The notes: generated by a model from the letters alone, not told the origin. A DNA stretch of 64,000 nucleotides from Ignavibacteriota bacterium (GCA_016218085.1 JACREY010000015.1:238061-302060), one strand, 5' to 3'; counted from the stretch's first letter, positions 54,051-63,926 are shown. Made by a program: numbers and translations.

Positions 54051-56504
54051 ATGCGAAAACTGGAAACCGCACCGGCATTCAAAATTGCTATTCTTTTTGC
54101 AACCGGAGTTATTGCAGGTTCTTACATCAAATTCTCACCTTTAGTAGTAATAATATTGATTATACTGCAAGTGATATTTCTTTTTTATTTCCAAAAAGCA
54201 CAGAGAGATTTTAAATCTTTTCTGATTCTCATTTCTCTGTTGATTTTTTCACTCGGCCTGTTAAAAGCAAGCCTGGATTTTTATTACATACCCGGTAATT
54301 CCGTTTCAAATATACCTGATACAAAAAGAAATGAGGAAACAAAAATCGTCGGAGTCATACAGGACATACCAACTTCCGATTCGAGCAGAATTAGGTTCAG
54401 GCTCGGAACTGAATTATTAATCGGCAGATATGATACGAATATTATCAGCGGGGATATACTTGTTACATTAAAAAGAAACAACAAGACCGACTTCAATGAA
54501 TTCCTGAAAGTCAGGACAACTGAAAACATAGATTACGATTACAGGCCTGACCTGCAGGCAGGTGACAGGATTCTGATTTACGGGAAGCTGTCCGGGCCTT
54601 TCGAGGAAAGAAATCCGGGAGAATTTAATTACAAACGTTACTTGAGACTGCACGATATTTACAAAATCTTTACCGTAACGGGTTATGATAACATCGAAGT
54701 AATAAACAGGGGCAATCTGAATTTCTTCAACAGGGAAATCATTTATCCTGCCAGGGAGTTCGCTTCAGGGAATATTGATGAATATATCGGAGGGGATGAG
54801 GGAGCGTTCCTGAAAGGGCTGGTTACCGGCGAAAGGCAGGATATTTCGAAAAAAGTAAAAGATGATTTTGTAAAAACAGGTGTAATGCACATAATAGCAG
54901 TATCTGGATTGAATGTTGCATATATAATATTATCTATTACCCTGATACTCTCACTTTTCAGAGTTCCTCATTTTCCGAGAGTGATTACAATTCTTGTATT
55001 TCTTTTATTCTACTGCTTTTTCACGGGAGCCCCTGCATCAATTATCCGAGCTACGGTAATGGGATCGTTGTTGCTGATTTCAGGAATAGTACAGAGAAAG
55101 ACCAATATCTTCAATATTGTCGGTCTTGCCGTACTGGTAATTTTAATTTATGACTCAAAGCAGTTATACGACCCGGGCTTCATCCTTTCTTTTTCGGCAG
55201 TGCTTTCAATGGTTATAATATATGAAAAGTTCAACGAGATCTTTCTGAAAAGAATTAACGATTCAAAAATAAAATACAAAAAAGCAGTATACAATGTACT
55301 CGGGCTTATGCTTATAACGCTTGCTGCTCAGGCAGGAACGCTGCCGATTACAACTTATTATTTCGAAAAAATTTCATTTGCATCTTTGATTGCAAATGCG
55401 GTAATGGTGCCGCTATCGAACCTCTCGCTTGCAATCGGGTTTTTCCAGATTTCAAGCGCCACGTTTTCTTCTTTTATTTCTTCGGTCATAGCGGATGCCA
55501 ATTATTTCCTTTTGAAATTCCAGTTATATTTTGTTAATACTCTTGCATCTTTTAAATATTCGTACATAAATTTTTACAGATTCGACAGTGTAAACACTGT
55601 TGCATATTTTCTGATTCTGGGTATATTAATTACGGCAAAAAAAAGGACTCTGAAGCTAAGATTATATATTACTGCGGTTATAATTGCAGTTTTATTTTTC
55701 ATAAACATCGATTACGGCGAAAAGCTAAGGATAACATTTCTTTATTCAGGACAGGGTGACTGCACTCTGCTGGAAACACCTGACGGCAGTACGATTCTAA
55801 TAGACTGCGGAACGAAGGAATTCAGGAATAACAGCGGGGAATCAACCATAACGCCGTATCTGAAAAGGCGGGGAATAAGCAAAATAGACCTGCTGATTCT
55901 CACTCATCTCCATAATGACCATATTGGCGGTATTGAACCGATTCTGAAAAATTTCAAAATCACAAAAATAATTACCAACGGCAGCAGTGAAGATTCAAAA
56001 CTGAAAGAAAATATGTACAGGTTAATAACAGAAGAACATATACCTGTCGAAGATATGTACAGCGGAGATTTCATAGAAGGGTACGGAAACCTCAGGCTGT
56101 ATTTTCTGAATCCGGAGCAAAATGATTCTCTTCACATAAACGAGCATACAAAATCCATCGTGTTAAAGCTTCAGTATGGTAAAGTAAATGCCGTCCTTAC
56201 AGGTGATTTAAGTTTCGAAGGAGAGAAAATTATTTCAGACAGTTACGGAAATTTTCTCAGGACGGACATTCTGAAAATTCCTCATCACGGAAGCAGGAAT
56301 GCCTCATCGGTTCCTTTTCTGTTAAACTGCCGTCCTGAATACGCCGTAATATCCTGCGGAAGGGACAATGTTTTCGGACACCCGTCTGATGCGGTTCTTG
56401 CGAAACTGGAAATTCTCGGTTCCAAAGTTTTTAGAACGGATAAAGACGGCGCTGTTATTTTCGAAAGCGACGGAAAAGGCGTGGAATTGATAAAATGGAA
56501 ATGA
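54051..56504 (+). CDS. comEC: ComEC/Rec2 DNA-uptake channel
   Basis: 817 aa. The N-terminal membrane and OB-like DUF4131 region (about 1-190) is followed by the competence transmembrane domain (about 225-500, 'GLVTGERQDISKKVKDDFVKTG', shortened 'FLKGLVTGERQ', and 'HIIAVSGLNVAYI') and a metallo-beta-lactamase domain (about 555-815) with HLHNDH at 619-624. It forms the inner-membrane channel for single-stranded DNA and its MBL domain may degrade the other strand. Full length and motifs suggest natural transformation capacity. Divergent from the deoA-nuclease pair; no other com gene is in the window. Confidence 0.95.
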   Translation: MRKLETAPAFKIAILFATGVIAGSYIKFSPLVVIILIILQVIFLFYFQKAQRDFKSFLILISLLIFSLGLLKASLDFYYIPGNSVSNIPDTKRNEETKIVGVIQDIPTSDSSRIRFRLGTELLIGRYDTNIISGDILVTLKRNNKTDFNEFLKVRTTENIDYDYRPDLQAGDRILIYGKLSGPFEERNPGEFNYKRYLRLHDIYKIFTVTGYDNIEVINRGNLNFFNREIIYPAREFASGNIDEYIGGDEGAFLKGLVTGERQDISKKVKDDFVKTGVMHIIAVSGLNVAYIILSITLILSLFRVPHFPRVITILVFLLFYCFFTGAPASIIRATVMGSLLLISGIVQRKTNIFNIVGLAVLVILIYDSKQLYDPGFILSFSAVLSMVIIYEKFNEIFLKRINDSKIKYKKAVYNVLGLMLITLAAQAGTLPITTYYFEKISFASLIANAVMVPLSNLSLAIGFFQISSATFSSFISSVIADANYFLLKFQLYFVNTLASFKYSYINFYRFDSVNTVAYFLILGILITAKKRTLKLRLYITAVIIAVLFFINIDYGEKLRITFLYSGQGDCTLLETPDGSTILIDCGTKEFRNNSGESTITPYLKRRGISKIDLLILTHLHNDHIGGIEPILKNFKITKIITNGSSEDSKLKENMYRLITEEHIPVEDMYSGDFIEGYGNLRLYFLNPEQNDSLHINEHTKSIVLKLQYGKVNAVLTGDLSFEGEKIISDSYGNFLRTDILKIPHHGSRNASSVPFLLNCRPEYAVISCGRDNVFGHPSDAVLAKLEILGSKVFRTDKDGAVIFESDGKGVELIKWK

Positions 56505-56604
56505 GAACCCAATCTTTTATATTCTATATTTCATATTTTTTTTTTAACTTTTAATGTTTATTTTACACAAAATCAGTATTTAATAACAAACTGTTAATTT
56601 TTGT

Positions 56605-57633
56605 ATGAAAAATAATTTAATTGCGTGGGAAGTTTCGGAAAATGATTTTCCTAAAAACGGCACAGCCAAAGAAAAACTTGAATTCTTTGTAAGGTACGCT
56701 ATACTTGCTCCATCGGGACACAATACCCAGCCCTGGCTCTTCGAAGTTAATGAAGATGAAATGTGCATTAATTTATATGCGGACAGGACAAGAGCGCTGC
56801 CTGTTATAGACCCTGAAGATACCGAACTGATAATAAGCTGCGGAGCTGCTTTACAGAATTTAATTACAACAATGAATTACTTCGAATACTTTGCTGAAGT
56901 CGATTTCTTCCCTTCCGAAACGGATAACGATCACCTGGCAAAAGTAAGACCGATGATTGGATACGAGCCCGATTCGACTGACAAGAAAATTTTCACAGCA
57001 ATTAAAAAAAGGCATACAAACAGGATGCCATTTTCAGATGACAAAGTTGACGGATATATTCTCGAAAAACTCAAAGCAGCTGTAAGCGAGGAAAAAATAA
57101 ATTTATATATTGTTGAGGGTGAGGACATAAGGGAAGAAGTGATTAAAATAATTGAGCAGGGTGATAAGATTCAGGCGGCAAATAAAAGTTTCTGCAGGGA
57201 ACTGGCTCAATGGGTCCATCCGAACAGGACAAACAGCAAGGACGGCATTCCGGGATATGCTTTCGGAATGGGTGATTTGATTTCATTCGGAAGTCCGTTT
57301 TTCATCGGAAACCTTAACTGGGGCGATATTCAGGCAGGACGCGACAGAAACCTCGTTAAAGGCTCACCTGTACTTGCAGTTATAGAAAGCAAAAACAACA
57401 AACCGATTGACTGGCTGCATACGGGAATGGCTCTCGAAAAACTACTTCTTAGAGCAAGTTCACAGGGAATTGCCGCATCATACCTTAATCAGCCAATTGA
57501 AGTTCCTGAACTGCGGACAAGACTTAAAGAACTTTTGGGATTAAACGGTTATCCGCACCTGATTATCAGGATGGGATACGGTAAGGAAGTGAAACCGACT
57601 CCGCGCAGGGATGTCGAAGAAGTACTGAAATAA
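56605..57633 (+). CDS. Acg-type nitroreductase-family protein
   Basis: 342 aa. 'AILAPSGHNTQPWLFEV' (about 32-48) is the flavin-site motif of the Acg/nitroreductase family, and a second half-domain with 'RHTNRMPF' (about 134-141) and 'GIAASYLNQPIEVPELR' reflects the double-domain form that binds FMN at an intramolecular interface. Mycobacterial Acg sequesters FMN rather than reducing nitro compounds; enzymatic activity is uncertain. Its stop overlaps the ATG of the ICMT-like gene (TAATG), so both are translated together. Confidence 0.85.
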   Translation: MKNNLIAWEVSENDFPKNGTAKEKLEFFVRYAILAPSGHNTQPWLFEVNEDEMCINLYADRTRALPVIDPEDTELIISCGAALQNLITTMNYFEYFAEVDFFPSETDNDHLAKVRPMIGYEPDSTDKKIFTAIKKRHTNRMPFSDDKVDGYILEKLKAAVSEEKINLYIVEGEDIREEVIKIIEQGDKIQAANKSFCRELAQWVHPNRTNSKDGIPGYAFGMGDLISFGSPFFIGNLNWGDIQAGRDRNLVKGSPVLAVIESKNNKPIDWLHTGMALEKLLLRASSQGIAASYLNQPIEVPELRTRLKELLGLNGYPHLIIRMGYGKEVKPTPRRDVEEVLK

Positions 57634-58085
57634 TGAACTTAAAAATATCACCATCATCGCTGAAAACTGCTATGATGGTATTTATACAATTCCTTTGTAT
57701 CGGCATTTTAGCCGCTACGGGAAAAGTTATCCCCGAGAATATTTTCCTTCTGATTCTGTTGATTTCATCTTTTCTACTTGCATTATGGGCAATGTTAATT
57801 ATGAAATTTCATTTCAACGCCGCACCGGAAGTTCTGGATGGGGCAGAGCTTAATACCAGAGGACCTTACAGACTGATAAGGCATCCGATGTATACTTCCC
57901 TGCTCGGACTCGGATCAGCGTGGATTATAAACGATTTCACTTTCTTCAGGCTTTTCATACTTTTAATACTTATCGCAAACCTGATAATTAAAATTTCTTA
58001 CGAAGAAAAATTCCTGAAGGAAAAATTTCCGGATTATAGTGAATACAGCAAGAAAACGAAAAGATTAATTCCGTTTATTTACTGA
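57633..58085 (+). CDS. Isoprenylcysteine carboxyl-methyltransferase-like membrane protein
   Basis: 150 aa with four membrane helices. 'TRGPYRLIRHPMYTSLLG' (about 79-96) is the SAM-binding signature of the ICMT/PEMT family, and 'YEEKFLKEKFPDYSEYSKKTKRLIP' (shortened 'EEKFLKEKFPDY') is the usual C-terminal helix. Bacterial members have unknown or lipid substrates. Coupled to the Acg-like gene by one-base overlap. It converges with rluD. Confidence 0.87.
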   Translation: MNLKISPSSLKTAMMVFIQFLCIGILAATGKVIPENIFLLILLISSFLLALWAMLIMKFHFNAAPEVLDGAELNTRGPYRLIRHPMYTSLLGLGSAWIINDFTFFRLFILLILIANLIIKISYEEKFLKEKFPDYSEYSKKTKRLIPFIY

Positions 58086-58099
58086 TATTCATATCTGAA

Positions 58100-59077
58100 T
58101 TAAGCTTTGGAAATGATATTTTTCATATCCAAAGGGAGTTCCGATTCGAAGTACATCTTCTCTTTTGTTTTGGGATGCGTAAAACCGAGAACCCTTGCGT
58201 GAAGTGCCTGTCGTGGCATTTCTTCCAGGAAGTTCTTTATCCTGGATTTGATATTGCCTGTTAAAACAATGCTGTGAGGTGTCCTGCCGCCGTATGTTTC
58301 ATCGCCGAAGACAGGATGTCCAATGGAGGAAAGGTGTACCCTTATCTGGTGAGTTCTTCCTGTTTTTAGGACAAGTCTTATCAGCGAGAGGAAATCGAAT
58401 TCCTTAATTATTTCATAATCTGTGATTGCAATTTTTCCCGGTTCATCTTCATCCGTAATCACCGCAACCTTTTTCCTGTCTTTCTTATCCCTGCCGAGTC
58501 TGCATTCAATTGTCCCTGATTTCTTTTTCAGGGTACCCCAGATAATTGCATTATATTCCCTCTGAATCGTATGCCTGAAAAACTGTTCGGACAGTCTTCT
58601 GTGAGTGTCTTCATCCTTGGCAATTACAAGAAGTCCCGAAGTATCCTTATCGAGCCTGTGAACTATTCCTGCTCTTTCAAATCCGTTAAGGCTGGAGAGC
58701 GAATCATTTTTTTTCAGTGCGTAATGCATAACGGCATTTACAAGAGTCCCCGAATAATTTTTATATGCAGGATGAGTCACCATACCTGCGGGTTTATTAA
58801 CAAGCAGCAGGTATTCATCCTCAAAAACGATATCAAGGGGAATATCCTCAGGCAGTATGTCCTGTTTTTCCGGGACAGGCAGTTCAATTTCAATTTCATC
58901 CCACGGCTTGAGCATGTAATTCGACTTCACAAAGTTACCGTTGACCACAACATTGCCCATATTAATTGCTTTCTGCACCTTTGTGCGGGAAGCATTTTCA
59001 ATGAACCGGGTAATATATTTATCCAAACGCATGCGCTCTTTTATGTCGGGTACCGATAACTTGTAATTTTTCTGCAA
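58100..59077 (-). CDS. rluD: RluA-family 23S rRNA pseudouridine synthase, RluD type
   Basis: 325 aa. An S4 RNA-binding domain lies at about 15-65; the catalytic domain has 'GIVHRLDKDTSGLL' with D143 as the nucleophile and 'KTGRTHQIRVHL' and 'LHARVLGF' as further conserved blocks. By length and S4 domain it is closest to RluD, which modifies uridines of helix 69 in 23S rRNA; substrate assignment is by family only. Start chosen at ATG 59077, giving a short lead to the S4 domain. Confidence 0.92.
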   Translation of the reverse strand: MQKNYKLSVPDIKERMRLDKYITRFIENASRTKVQKAINMGNVVVNGNFVKSNYMLKPWDEIEIELPVPEKQDILPEDIPLDIVFEDEYLLLVNKPAGMVTHPAYKNYSGTLVNAVMHYALKKNDSLSSLNGFERAGIVHRLDKDTSGLLVIAKDEDTHRRLSEQFFRHTIQREYNAIIWGTLKKKSGTIECRLGRDKKDRKKVAVITDEDEPGKIAITDYEIIKEFDFLSLIRLVLKTGRTHQIRVHLSSIGHPVFGDETYGGRTPHSIVLTGNIKSRIKNFLEEMPRQALHARVLGFTHPKTKEKMYFESELPLDMKNIISKA

Positions 59078-59092
59078 TTTAACTCTTTACAA

Positions 59093-59104
59093 TTTGTTAA
59101 CAAA
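59093..59104. promoter_or_regulatory. 12-bp perfect palindrome in a divergent spacer
   Basis: TTTGTTAACAAA lies 16 bp upstream of rluD and 90 bp upstream of the small secreted-protein gene. It could be an operator but is short and AT-rich; a smaller dyad, GTCTA-TAGAC, lies about 35 bp further on. Confidence 0.25.
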
Positions 59105-59193
59105 AAAAATTTGAAACTTTTGCTTCCGGATTACGTCTATACAATTAGACAATAAAAACAATTTGAAAATAGCTTAAAGGGGGCTTAAACAAA

Positions 59194-59565
59194 ATGAAAA
59201 AAATAAAATTTATAATCGCCATAATAATTCTGTCCTTTGTAATATTTCCGTTTAGCATTACAAAAGCTGACGGAACACAAGGAGGGAATTCAACAAACGC
59301 AAGTTCATTGAACAAGCAGCTGTATATTGAAATTAAAGAAGTACTTAACCTGCCTGTTTACCTCGCATTCGAGGACAAGAATCTGAAAGGTGATGCATAT
59401 GTAACCATTAAAGTTGATACGAACGGAAAACTTGTAATCGCCGGCATCCATGGCAAGAACCAGACACTGAACAGATACCTTCAGAGCAAGATAAGCTCAA
59501 AGAATCTCTGGACTCCGAAGAAATTTTCCCAGGAATATTTCAGGTACAGGATTCATATAAAATAG
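59194..59565 (+). CDS. Small secreted protein of unknown function
   Basis: 123 aa with a signal peptide ('SFVIFPFSITKADG', cleavage near 25). The mature ~98 residues include 'GDAYVTIKVDTNGKLVIAGIHG' (shortened 'YVTIKVDTNGKLVI'), a pattern like small TonB-C/energy-transducing beta domains, and 'LNRYLQSKISSKNLW'. A strong AAAGGGGGC ribosome site precedes the ATG and a good terminator follows, so it is monocistronic and probably well expressed. Not recognised further; a periplasmic beta-sandwich is inferred. Confidence 0.75.
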   Translation: MKKIKFIIAIIILSFVIFPFSITKADGTQGGNSTNASSLNKQLYIEIKEVLNLPVYLAFEDKNLKGDAYVTIKVDTNGKLVIAGIHGKNQTLNRYLQSKISSKNLWTPKKFSQEYFRYRIHIK

Positions 59566-59591
59566 AAGCATTTTTTTCCTCAATACTCCAA

Positions 59592-59626
59592 AGCGCTGTT
59601 GCTAAAAAGTAACAGCGTTTTTTTTT
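59592..59626 (+). terminator. Terminator of the small secreted-protein gene
   Basis: CGCTGTTGC (59594-59602) pairs with GTAACAGCG (59609-59617), one G-T pair, 6-nt loop, then nine T. Confidence 0.9.
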
Positions 59627-59794
59627 GCTTTTTATTGAACTAAAATGCTAATATCAGTGTATAAGTAAATAGTAAACAGAGAATGACTTTTTGTAACCTG
59701 TATATTTTAAATGCCGTTAATTAAAACACTTAAAAAATAACTTGAATTTACTTATATTAACATATATTTTATTACAAAATAAAACTTTTAGAAT

Positions 59795-62284
59795 ATGGAA
59801 AAAACTTTTTTGACTTTTCAGGGAAAGAGGTTTTTTTATTATTTACTTATAATAACTTCTTCATTTTTCATTTCGAATTTTTTTAACGGTTGTACTTCGT
59901 CCAAGGGTCCGGAGATTGATGCGGACAGGCAGAAGGATTCGCTCGGTATATATACCGTTATAGATAAGGCAATGCTTCAATACAAGCAGACGCTGACACT
60001 GAACGAAAACGAGCAGACTACAAAAGCCAAAGACGGATTCGAACAGACGCTTACGATATTAAAAAAAGTTGACAACAGGGTACTGGATAATCCGAAATAT
60101 GCGGTCTGGAAGAAAGATTATTCCGAACTTGCAAAAAGTGTCGTTCAGGATTATTTATATACACAGACAAACATTTCAGATAAATCATCCGTTTTCAAGT
60201 TCGCAAAGAAATACGGAGTTGATTACGAAGTGAACAAGGAAGTTACGGAAACAGAATCAGCCGATCCCCTGCCGGATGGAAGTGACGTTCCACTGATAAG
60301 GAATAAAGCAGTGGACGAATACATTGATTTTTTCTCCAAGACTGATAGAGGCCGTGGTTTCATGGATAAGAGTTTTTACAGGTCAGGGAAATATTTTCCG
60401 CTTTTAAGGAAAATCCTGAGATATAATAATGCTCCGGAAGAGCTGATATACCTGTCTGTGCAGGAATCGGGACTTAACCCCACAATTGTATCAAGAGCAG
60501 GAGCTGTAGGACTCTGGCAGTTTATGCCTTCGACCGGAAGCGCATACGGCCTTTTCCAGGATAATTTCAGGGATGACAGAAGAGACTTTGAAAAATCGAC
60601 TGATGCGGCGGCAAGGCATTTAAAAGATTTGTACAGGTCTTTCGGTGACTGGTACCTGGCATTTGCAGCATACAATGCAGGACCGGGAAGAATTAACAAT
60701 GCGATTAATAAAAGCGGCTCTAAAGACTACTGGGATATAAGACCTTACCTGCCCGGAGAAACAAAGAATTACGTGCCGTCAATCCTGGCACTATCATTTA
60801 TTTTCAGGAATCCGGGTGAATACAATTTCAAGGATATTGAGTACGGACAGCCGATTACATTCGACAGAGTTAATATCAAAGGAGAGCTTTCACTTGAAAA
60901 AGTAGCCGAGTTCTGCGGAAGCGATATTGAAACTATCAGGGATTTGAATTCAGAGCTTACCGCAGATGTGATTCCGAATTACGAAGTTCCGTACCTTCTC
61001 AGAATTCCGCACGGAACATTTAAAACGTTTGCGGCTAACTACCAAAAATCATCCGAATATGAAAAGAACGGAAGGAACACTCCAGAATTTGCCGGCAACG
61101 AACAGAAGGGATTTGTCACGGAAGTTAAGGATATTACCTATAAAGTGAAAAACTATGACCCGGGAGAGCCGCGCTACGTAGGAGTTTCGACAAACAAGAA
61201 AAAACTCTCTTATGTTTACAGGGGAAGTGAGCAGCTGGCTACGATTGCAGATTCGTTTTCCGTAAGACCGACTGACATTAGAATATGGAATAACATACCA
61301 TTTGCAACCTCGCCAAAGCCAAACCAGGAACTCTCTGTATATCTCTCGACTAAAATGTACAACAAGTTTTACGGGATAAAAGAAGAGCCGGTAAAGGAAG
61401 AACAGGTAAAGTCATCCGATACTGCTTCCACAAAAGAAGAATCACTCTTTGAAAAAATAAAGGAAAAGAAGAACCAGACAGAAACTACAAAGACAAAGGA
61501 AAAAACAAACGAGAAAACATCAGGAAAAGAAAGCGAAAAAACAAACAAAAAGAAAACAACAACTTCTAACTACCAGACTCACACAGTCAAATCAGGTGAT
61601 TACCTGAGTACAATAGCTGAGGAATACGGCGTGACTGTAAGCGACCTTAAAGAATGGAATGATGTTACAGGCGATAAAATAATGGTCGGGCAGAAGCTGA
61701 AAATATATTCCGATGGTAAAGCCCCTGAAACAAAGACAAAGGAGAAAAAGACTAAGGCAACTTCCCATACAGTTCAGGAAGGAGAGAATCTAACTCTTAT
61801 TGCGGATAAATACAGCCTCGATGTGGAAGATTTAATGGAATGGAACGACCTGGAAAAGGACGTAATTATTCCGGGACAGAAGCTGACTCTTGTAAAACCT
61901 GCAAAAGACAAAAAAACAGCAGACAAGAAAATAAAAACGAAGGCAAAAACGCATACCGTCAAGGAAGGCGAGAACCTTACTTTAATTGCGGAGAAATACG
62001 GCGTAACGCTGAAGCAGCTAAGGGACTGGAACGATATCGACAACGATGTAATAGTTCCCGGACAAACTCTAACTGTAAGCGCACCTACGAAGGATTCAAA
62101 GAAAAATGAAAAAACCGAAGCACCTAAAACATACAAAGTAAAAAAAGGCGATACTCTTCAGACGGTTGCCGATGAATTTGGCGTAACAATTAAAGACCTG
62201 AAGAAATGGAACGAGCTCGACGGCGACACGATAGTAATCGGCCAGGTGCTTAAAGTCACCCCCCCTGCAAAAAAGAAGAAGTGA
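59795..62284 (+). CDS. MltD-like lytic transglycosylase with LysM repeats
   Basis: 829 aa. A hydrophobic leader ends at C33 in 'FFNGC', a probable lipoprotein. The SLT domain (about 195-335) has catalytic E224 in 'SVQESGLNP', 'AVGLWQFMPSTG' and 'AAYNAGPGRI', the family 1 (MltD) set. One divergent LysM (about 473-517) is followed by a Lys/Thr/Glu-rich linker (about 540-592) and four clear LysM modules (595-638, 657-700, 719-761, 779-821). It cleaves peptidoglycan to 1,6-anhydro products and binds the wall through LysM. Longer than E. coli MltD, with more LysMs. A terminator follows. Confidence 0.92.
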   Translation: MEKTFLTFQGKRFFYYLLIITSSFFISNFFNGCTSSKGPEIDADRQKDSLGIYTVIDKAMLQYKQTLTLNENEQTTKAKDGFEQTLTILKKVDNRVLDNPKYAVWKKDYSELAKSVVQDYLYTQTNISDKSSVFKFAKKYGVDYEVNKEVTETESADPLPDGSDVPLIRNKAVDEYIDFFSKTDRGRGFMDKSFYRSGKYFPLLRKILRYNNAPEELIYLSVQESGLNPTIVSRAGAVGLWQFMPSTGSAYGLFQDNFRDDRRDFEKSTDAAARHLKDLYRSFGDWYLAFAAYNAGPGRINNAINKSGSKDYWDIRPYLPGETKNYVPSILALSFIFRNPGEYNFKDIEYGQPITFDRVNIKGELSLEKVAEFCGSDIETIRDLNSELTADVIPNYEVPYLLRIPHGTFKTFAANYQKSSEYEKNGRNTPEFAGNEQKGFVTEVKDITYKVKNYDPGEPRYVGVSTNKKKLSYVYRGSEQLATIADSFSVRPTDIRIWNNIPFATSPKPNQELSVYLSTKMYNKFYGIKEEPVKEEQVKSSDTASTKEESLFEKIKEKKNQTETTKTKEKTNEKTSGKESEKTNKKKTTTSNYQTHTVKSGDYLSTIAEEYGVTVSDLKEWNDVTGDKIMVGQKLKIYSDGKAPETKTKEKKTKATSHTVQEGENLTLIADKYSLDVEDLMEWNDLEKDVIIPGQKLTLVKPAKDKKTADKKIKTKAKTHTVKEGENLTLIAEKYGVTLKQLRDWNDIDNDVIVPGQTLTVSAPTKDSKKNEKTEAPKTYKVKKGDTLQTVADEFGVTIKDLKKWNELDGDTIVIGQVLKVTPPAKKKK

Positions 62285-62318
62285 TGCTTTATAGAATAAA
62301 GAAAGTTCAAACACGAAG

Positions 62319-62345
62319 CCGGGAAAGAATTTTCCCGGTTTTTTT
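62319..62345 (+). terminator. Terminator of the transglycosylase gene
   Basis: CCGGGAAA (62319-62326) pairs with TTTCCCGG (62331-62338), loop GAAT, then seven T. Confidence 0.9.
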
Positions 62346-62487
62346 ATTACTCCCCGTCCTTTCACAGATAAAAAGGAATCCGATAATATAGGATTATCCC
62401 GAAAAATGAAAAAAAATTATAGTGAAATTTAAAAAATTATATTTTAAATTTATGTAATAAGGCAACATAAATTAAAAACCCACAATC

Positions 62488-63714
62488 ATGAAAAAGCCCG
62501 TTTTCTACCTGTTAGTTTTGATTTTGTTTTCATTTTGCTTTAAATTATTTTCACAGGAAATCACGCCTCAGAGACTTTTTGAATCTTACAATAAATCCGT
62601 GGTAGTAATAATTTGTTACGACCAGAACGGAAAGAAGAAGGCACAGGGCAGCGGAGTAATCCTGGAAGACAGAGGAATTGTGATTACAAATTTTCATTTG
62701 TTCGCAGGTTCCGATAAATTCGATGTATTAAGAAACGATTCAACAATAGGCTATACAGAGATTACAGGAGTTAATATTGAAAAAGACGTGATGGTATTCA
62801 AGCTGTATAAAAGCGATTTTCCGAAAATAGCGCTTGGAAATTCTTCAAGTCTTTCTGTAGGAGACAAGGTTTATGCAATAGGCAGTCCGAAAGGGCTGGA
62901 GAATTCGATTTCGGAAGGAATGGTCAGCGGTTTCAGAAAACTCGGTGAAAACAAAAGGAATATGATTCAGATTACGGCAAGTATATCACCCGGGAGCAGC
63001 GGAGGAGCCGTATTCAATTCCAGCGGAGAGCTTATCGGGATAAGTTCGATGAAAGTAGCTGACGGAGAGAATTTGAATTTTATGATTCCCATTAACGAAG
63101 TTTTAGCCGTGGTTGACAGCGGATTATATGAAAAGCAAACTATTACGGCTCTTAAATTTCTTTATGCAGGAAAGGATGCAGTTGAAGAAGCAAAATACAC
63201 GGAGGCAATCGATAACTTCACTAAATACATAGGAATGGCACCTCCTGAATGCAGGGCTTATAATTACAGGGGCAGGGCATACCTGCATAAAAAGGATTTC
63301 GAAAAAGCGTTAAAAGATTTTCAGGCTGCACTTAAAATCGACAATGAATACGTGCCTTCAATCTGCAACCGGGGCGAGTGTTATTTTCTTATGGAAGAAT
63401 ATGACATGGCAATTAAGGATTTTTCGAAAGTGCTAAAGATGAATTCTGAATACTGGTATGCATACTATGTCAGAGGGCTTACATACGGAAAAATGGACGA
63501 GCACAAAAAAGCAATAAAAGATTATACGACTTTTTTAAACCACGACCCGAGCAATGTCTCCTGTCTAATTAACAGGGGGATATCGTATTTTCACATGGAG
63601 GAGTGGGATAAGGCAATTCTGGACTGGAAACTGGTTATGTCCCTAGAGCCCGGATATGAGAAATCTATGCAGAAAAACATAGACCTTGCAAATTTTATGA
63701 AATGGAATAAATAG
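62488..63714 (+). CDS. Exported trypsin-like (S1C/HtrA-type) serine protease with TPRs
   Basis: 408 aa with a signal peptide ('SFCFKLFSQ', cleavage near 23). The protease domain (about 25-215) has H70 in 'ITNFHLF', D100 in 'EKDVMVF' and S171 in 'SPGSSGGAVF', a complete triad in HtrA-like context. Instead of PDZ domains there are about five TPR units in residues 222-400 ('YNYRGRAYLHKKDFEKALKDF', shortened 'NYRGRAYLHKKDFEKAL'). TPRs probably recruit substrates or partners in the periplasm. Monocistronic; the next feature is tRNA-Thr. Confidence 0.88.
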   Translation: MKKPVFYLLVLILFSFCFKLFSQEITPQRLFESYNKSVVVIICYDQNGKKKAQGSGVILEDRGIVITNFHLFAGSDKFDVLRNDSTIGYTEITGVNIEKDVMVFKLYKSDFPKIALGNSSSLSVGDKVYAIGSPKGLENSISEGMVSGFRKLGENKRNMIQITASISPGSSGGAVFNSSGELIGISSMKVADGENLNFMIPINEVLAVVDSGLYEKQTITALKFLYAGKDAVEEAKYTEAIDNFTKYIGMAPPECRAYNYRGRAYLHKKDFEKALKDFQAALKIDNEYVPSICNRGECYFLMEEYDMAIKDFSKVLKMNSEYWYAYYVRGLTYGKMDEHKKAIKDYTTFLNHDPSNVSCLINRGISYFHMEEWDKAILDWKLVMSLEPGYEKSMQKNIDLANFMKWNK

Positions 63715-63778
63715 TTGTTTTTCATCATATAACAGTTTTTCATAACAAAATCTTTTTTTAATATTTCTTTTTTTTCAG

Positions 63779-63808
63779 TTGAAAGAAATTTTAAAAAAGT
63801 TTATTTTG
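63779..63808 (+). promoter_or_regulatory. Candidate Bacteroidota-type promoter of tRNA-Thr
   Basis: TTG at 63779-63781 and TATTTTG at 63802-63808, about 20 bp apart and 8 bp before the tRNA, loosely match the -33/-7 pattern of Bacteroidota. Other such pairs occur by chance in AT-rich sequence. Confidence 0.3.
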
Positions 63809-63816
63809 TAATTCTT

Positions 63817-63889
63817 GCTGGCATAGCTCAGCTGGTAGAGCAGCTGATTTGTAATCAGCAGGTCGGGGGTTCAAATCCCTCTGCCAGCT
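63817..63889 (+). tRNA. tRNA-Thr (TGT anticodon)
   Basis: 73 nt. Acceptor GCTGGCA pairs with TGCCAGC, discriminator T; D-arm GCTC-AGCTGGTA-GAGC; anticodon arm CTGAT-TTGTAA-TCAG region gives TGT; T-loop TTCAAAT. CCA not encoded. Part of its 3' half is repeated 80-87 bp downstream. Confidence 0.95.
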
Positions 63890-63899
63890 CAAGAAAACT

Positions 63900-63926
63900 A
63901 AAGGGAATCGAAAGATTCCCTTTTTT
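63900..63926 (+). terminator. Terminator of tRNA-Thr
   Basis: AGGGAATC pairs with GATTCCCT across a GAAA tetraloop (63902-63921), followed by T6. A second copy of its left arm begins at the window end. Confidence 0.88.

Noticed and set aside
59093..59193. E. coli-like sigma-70 promoter before the small secreted-protein gene
   Set aside because: TTGAAA and TATACA are present but 21 bp apart, too far for a standard promoter, and this phylum uses a different consensus.
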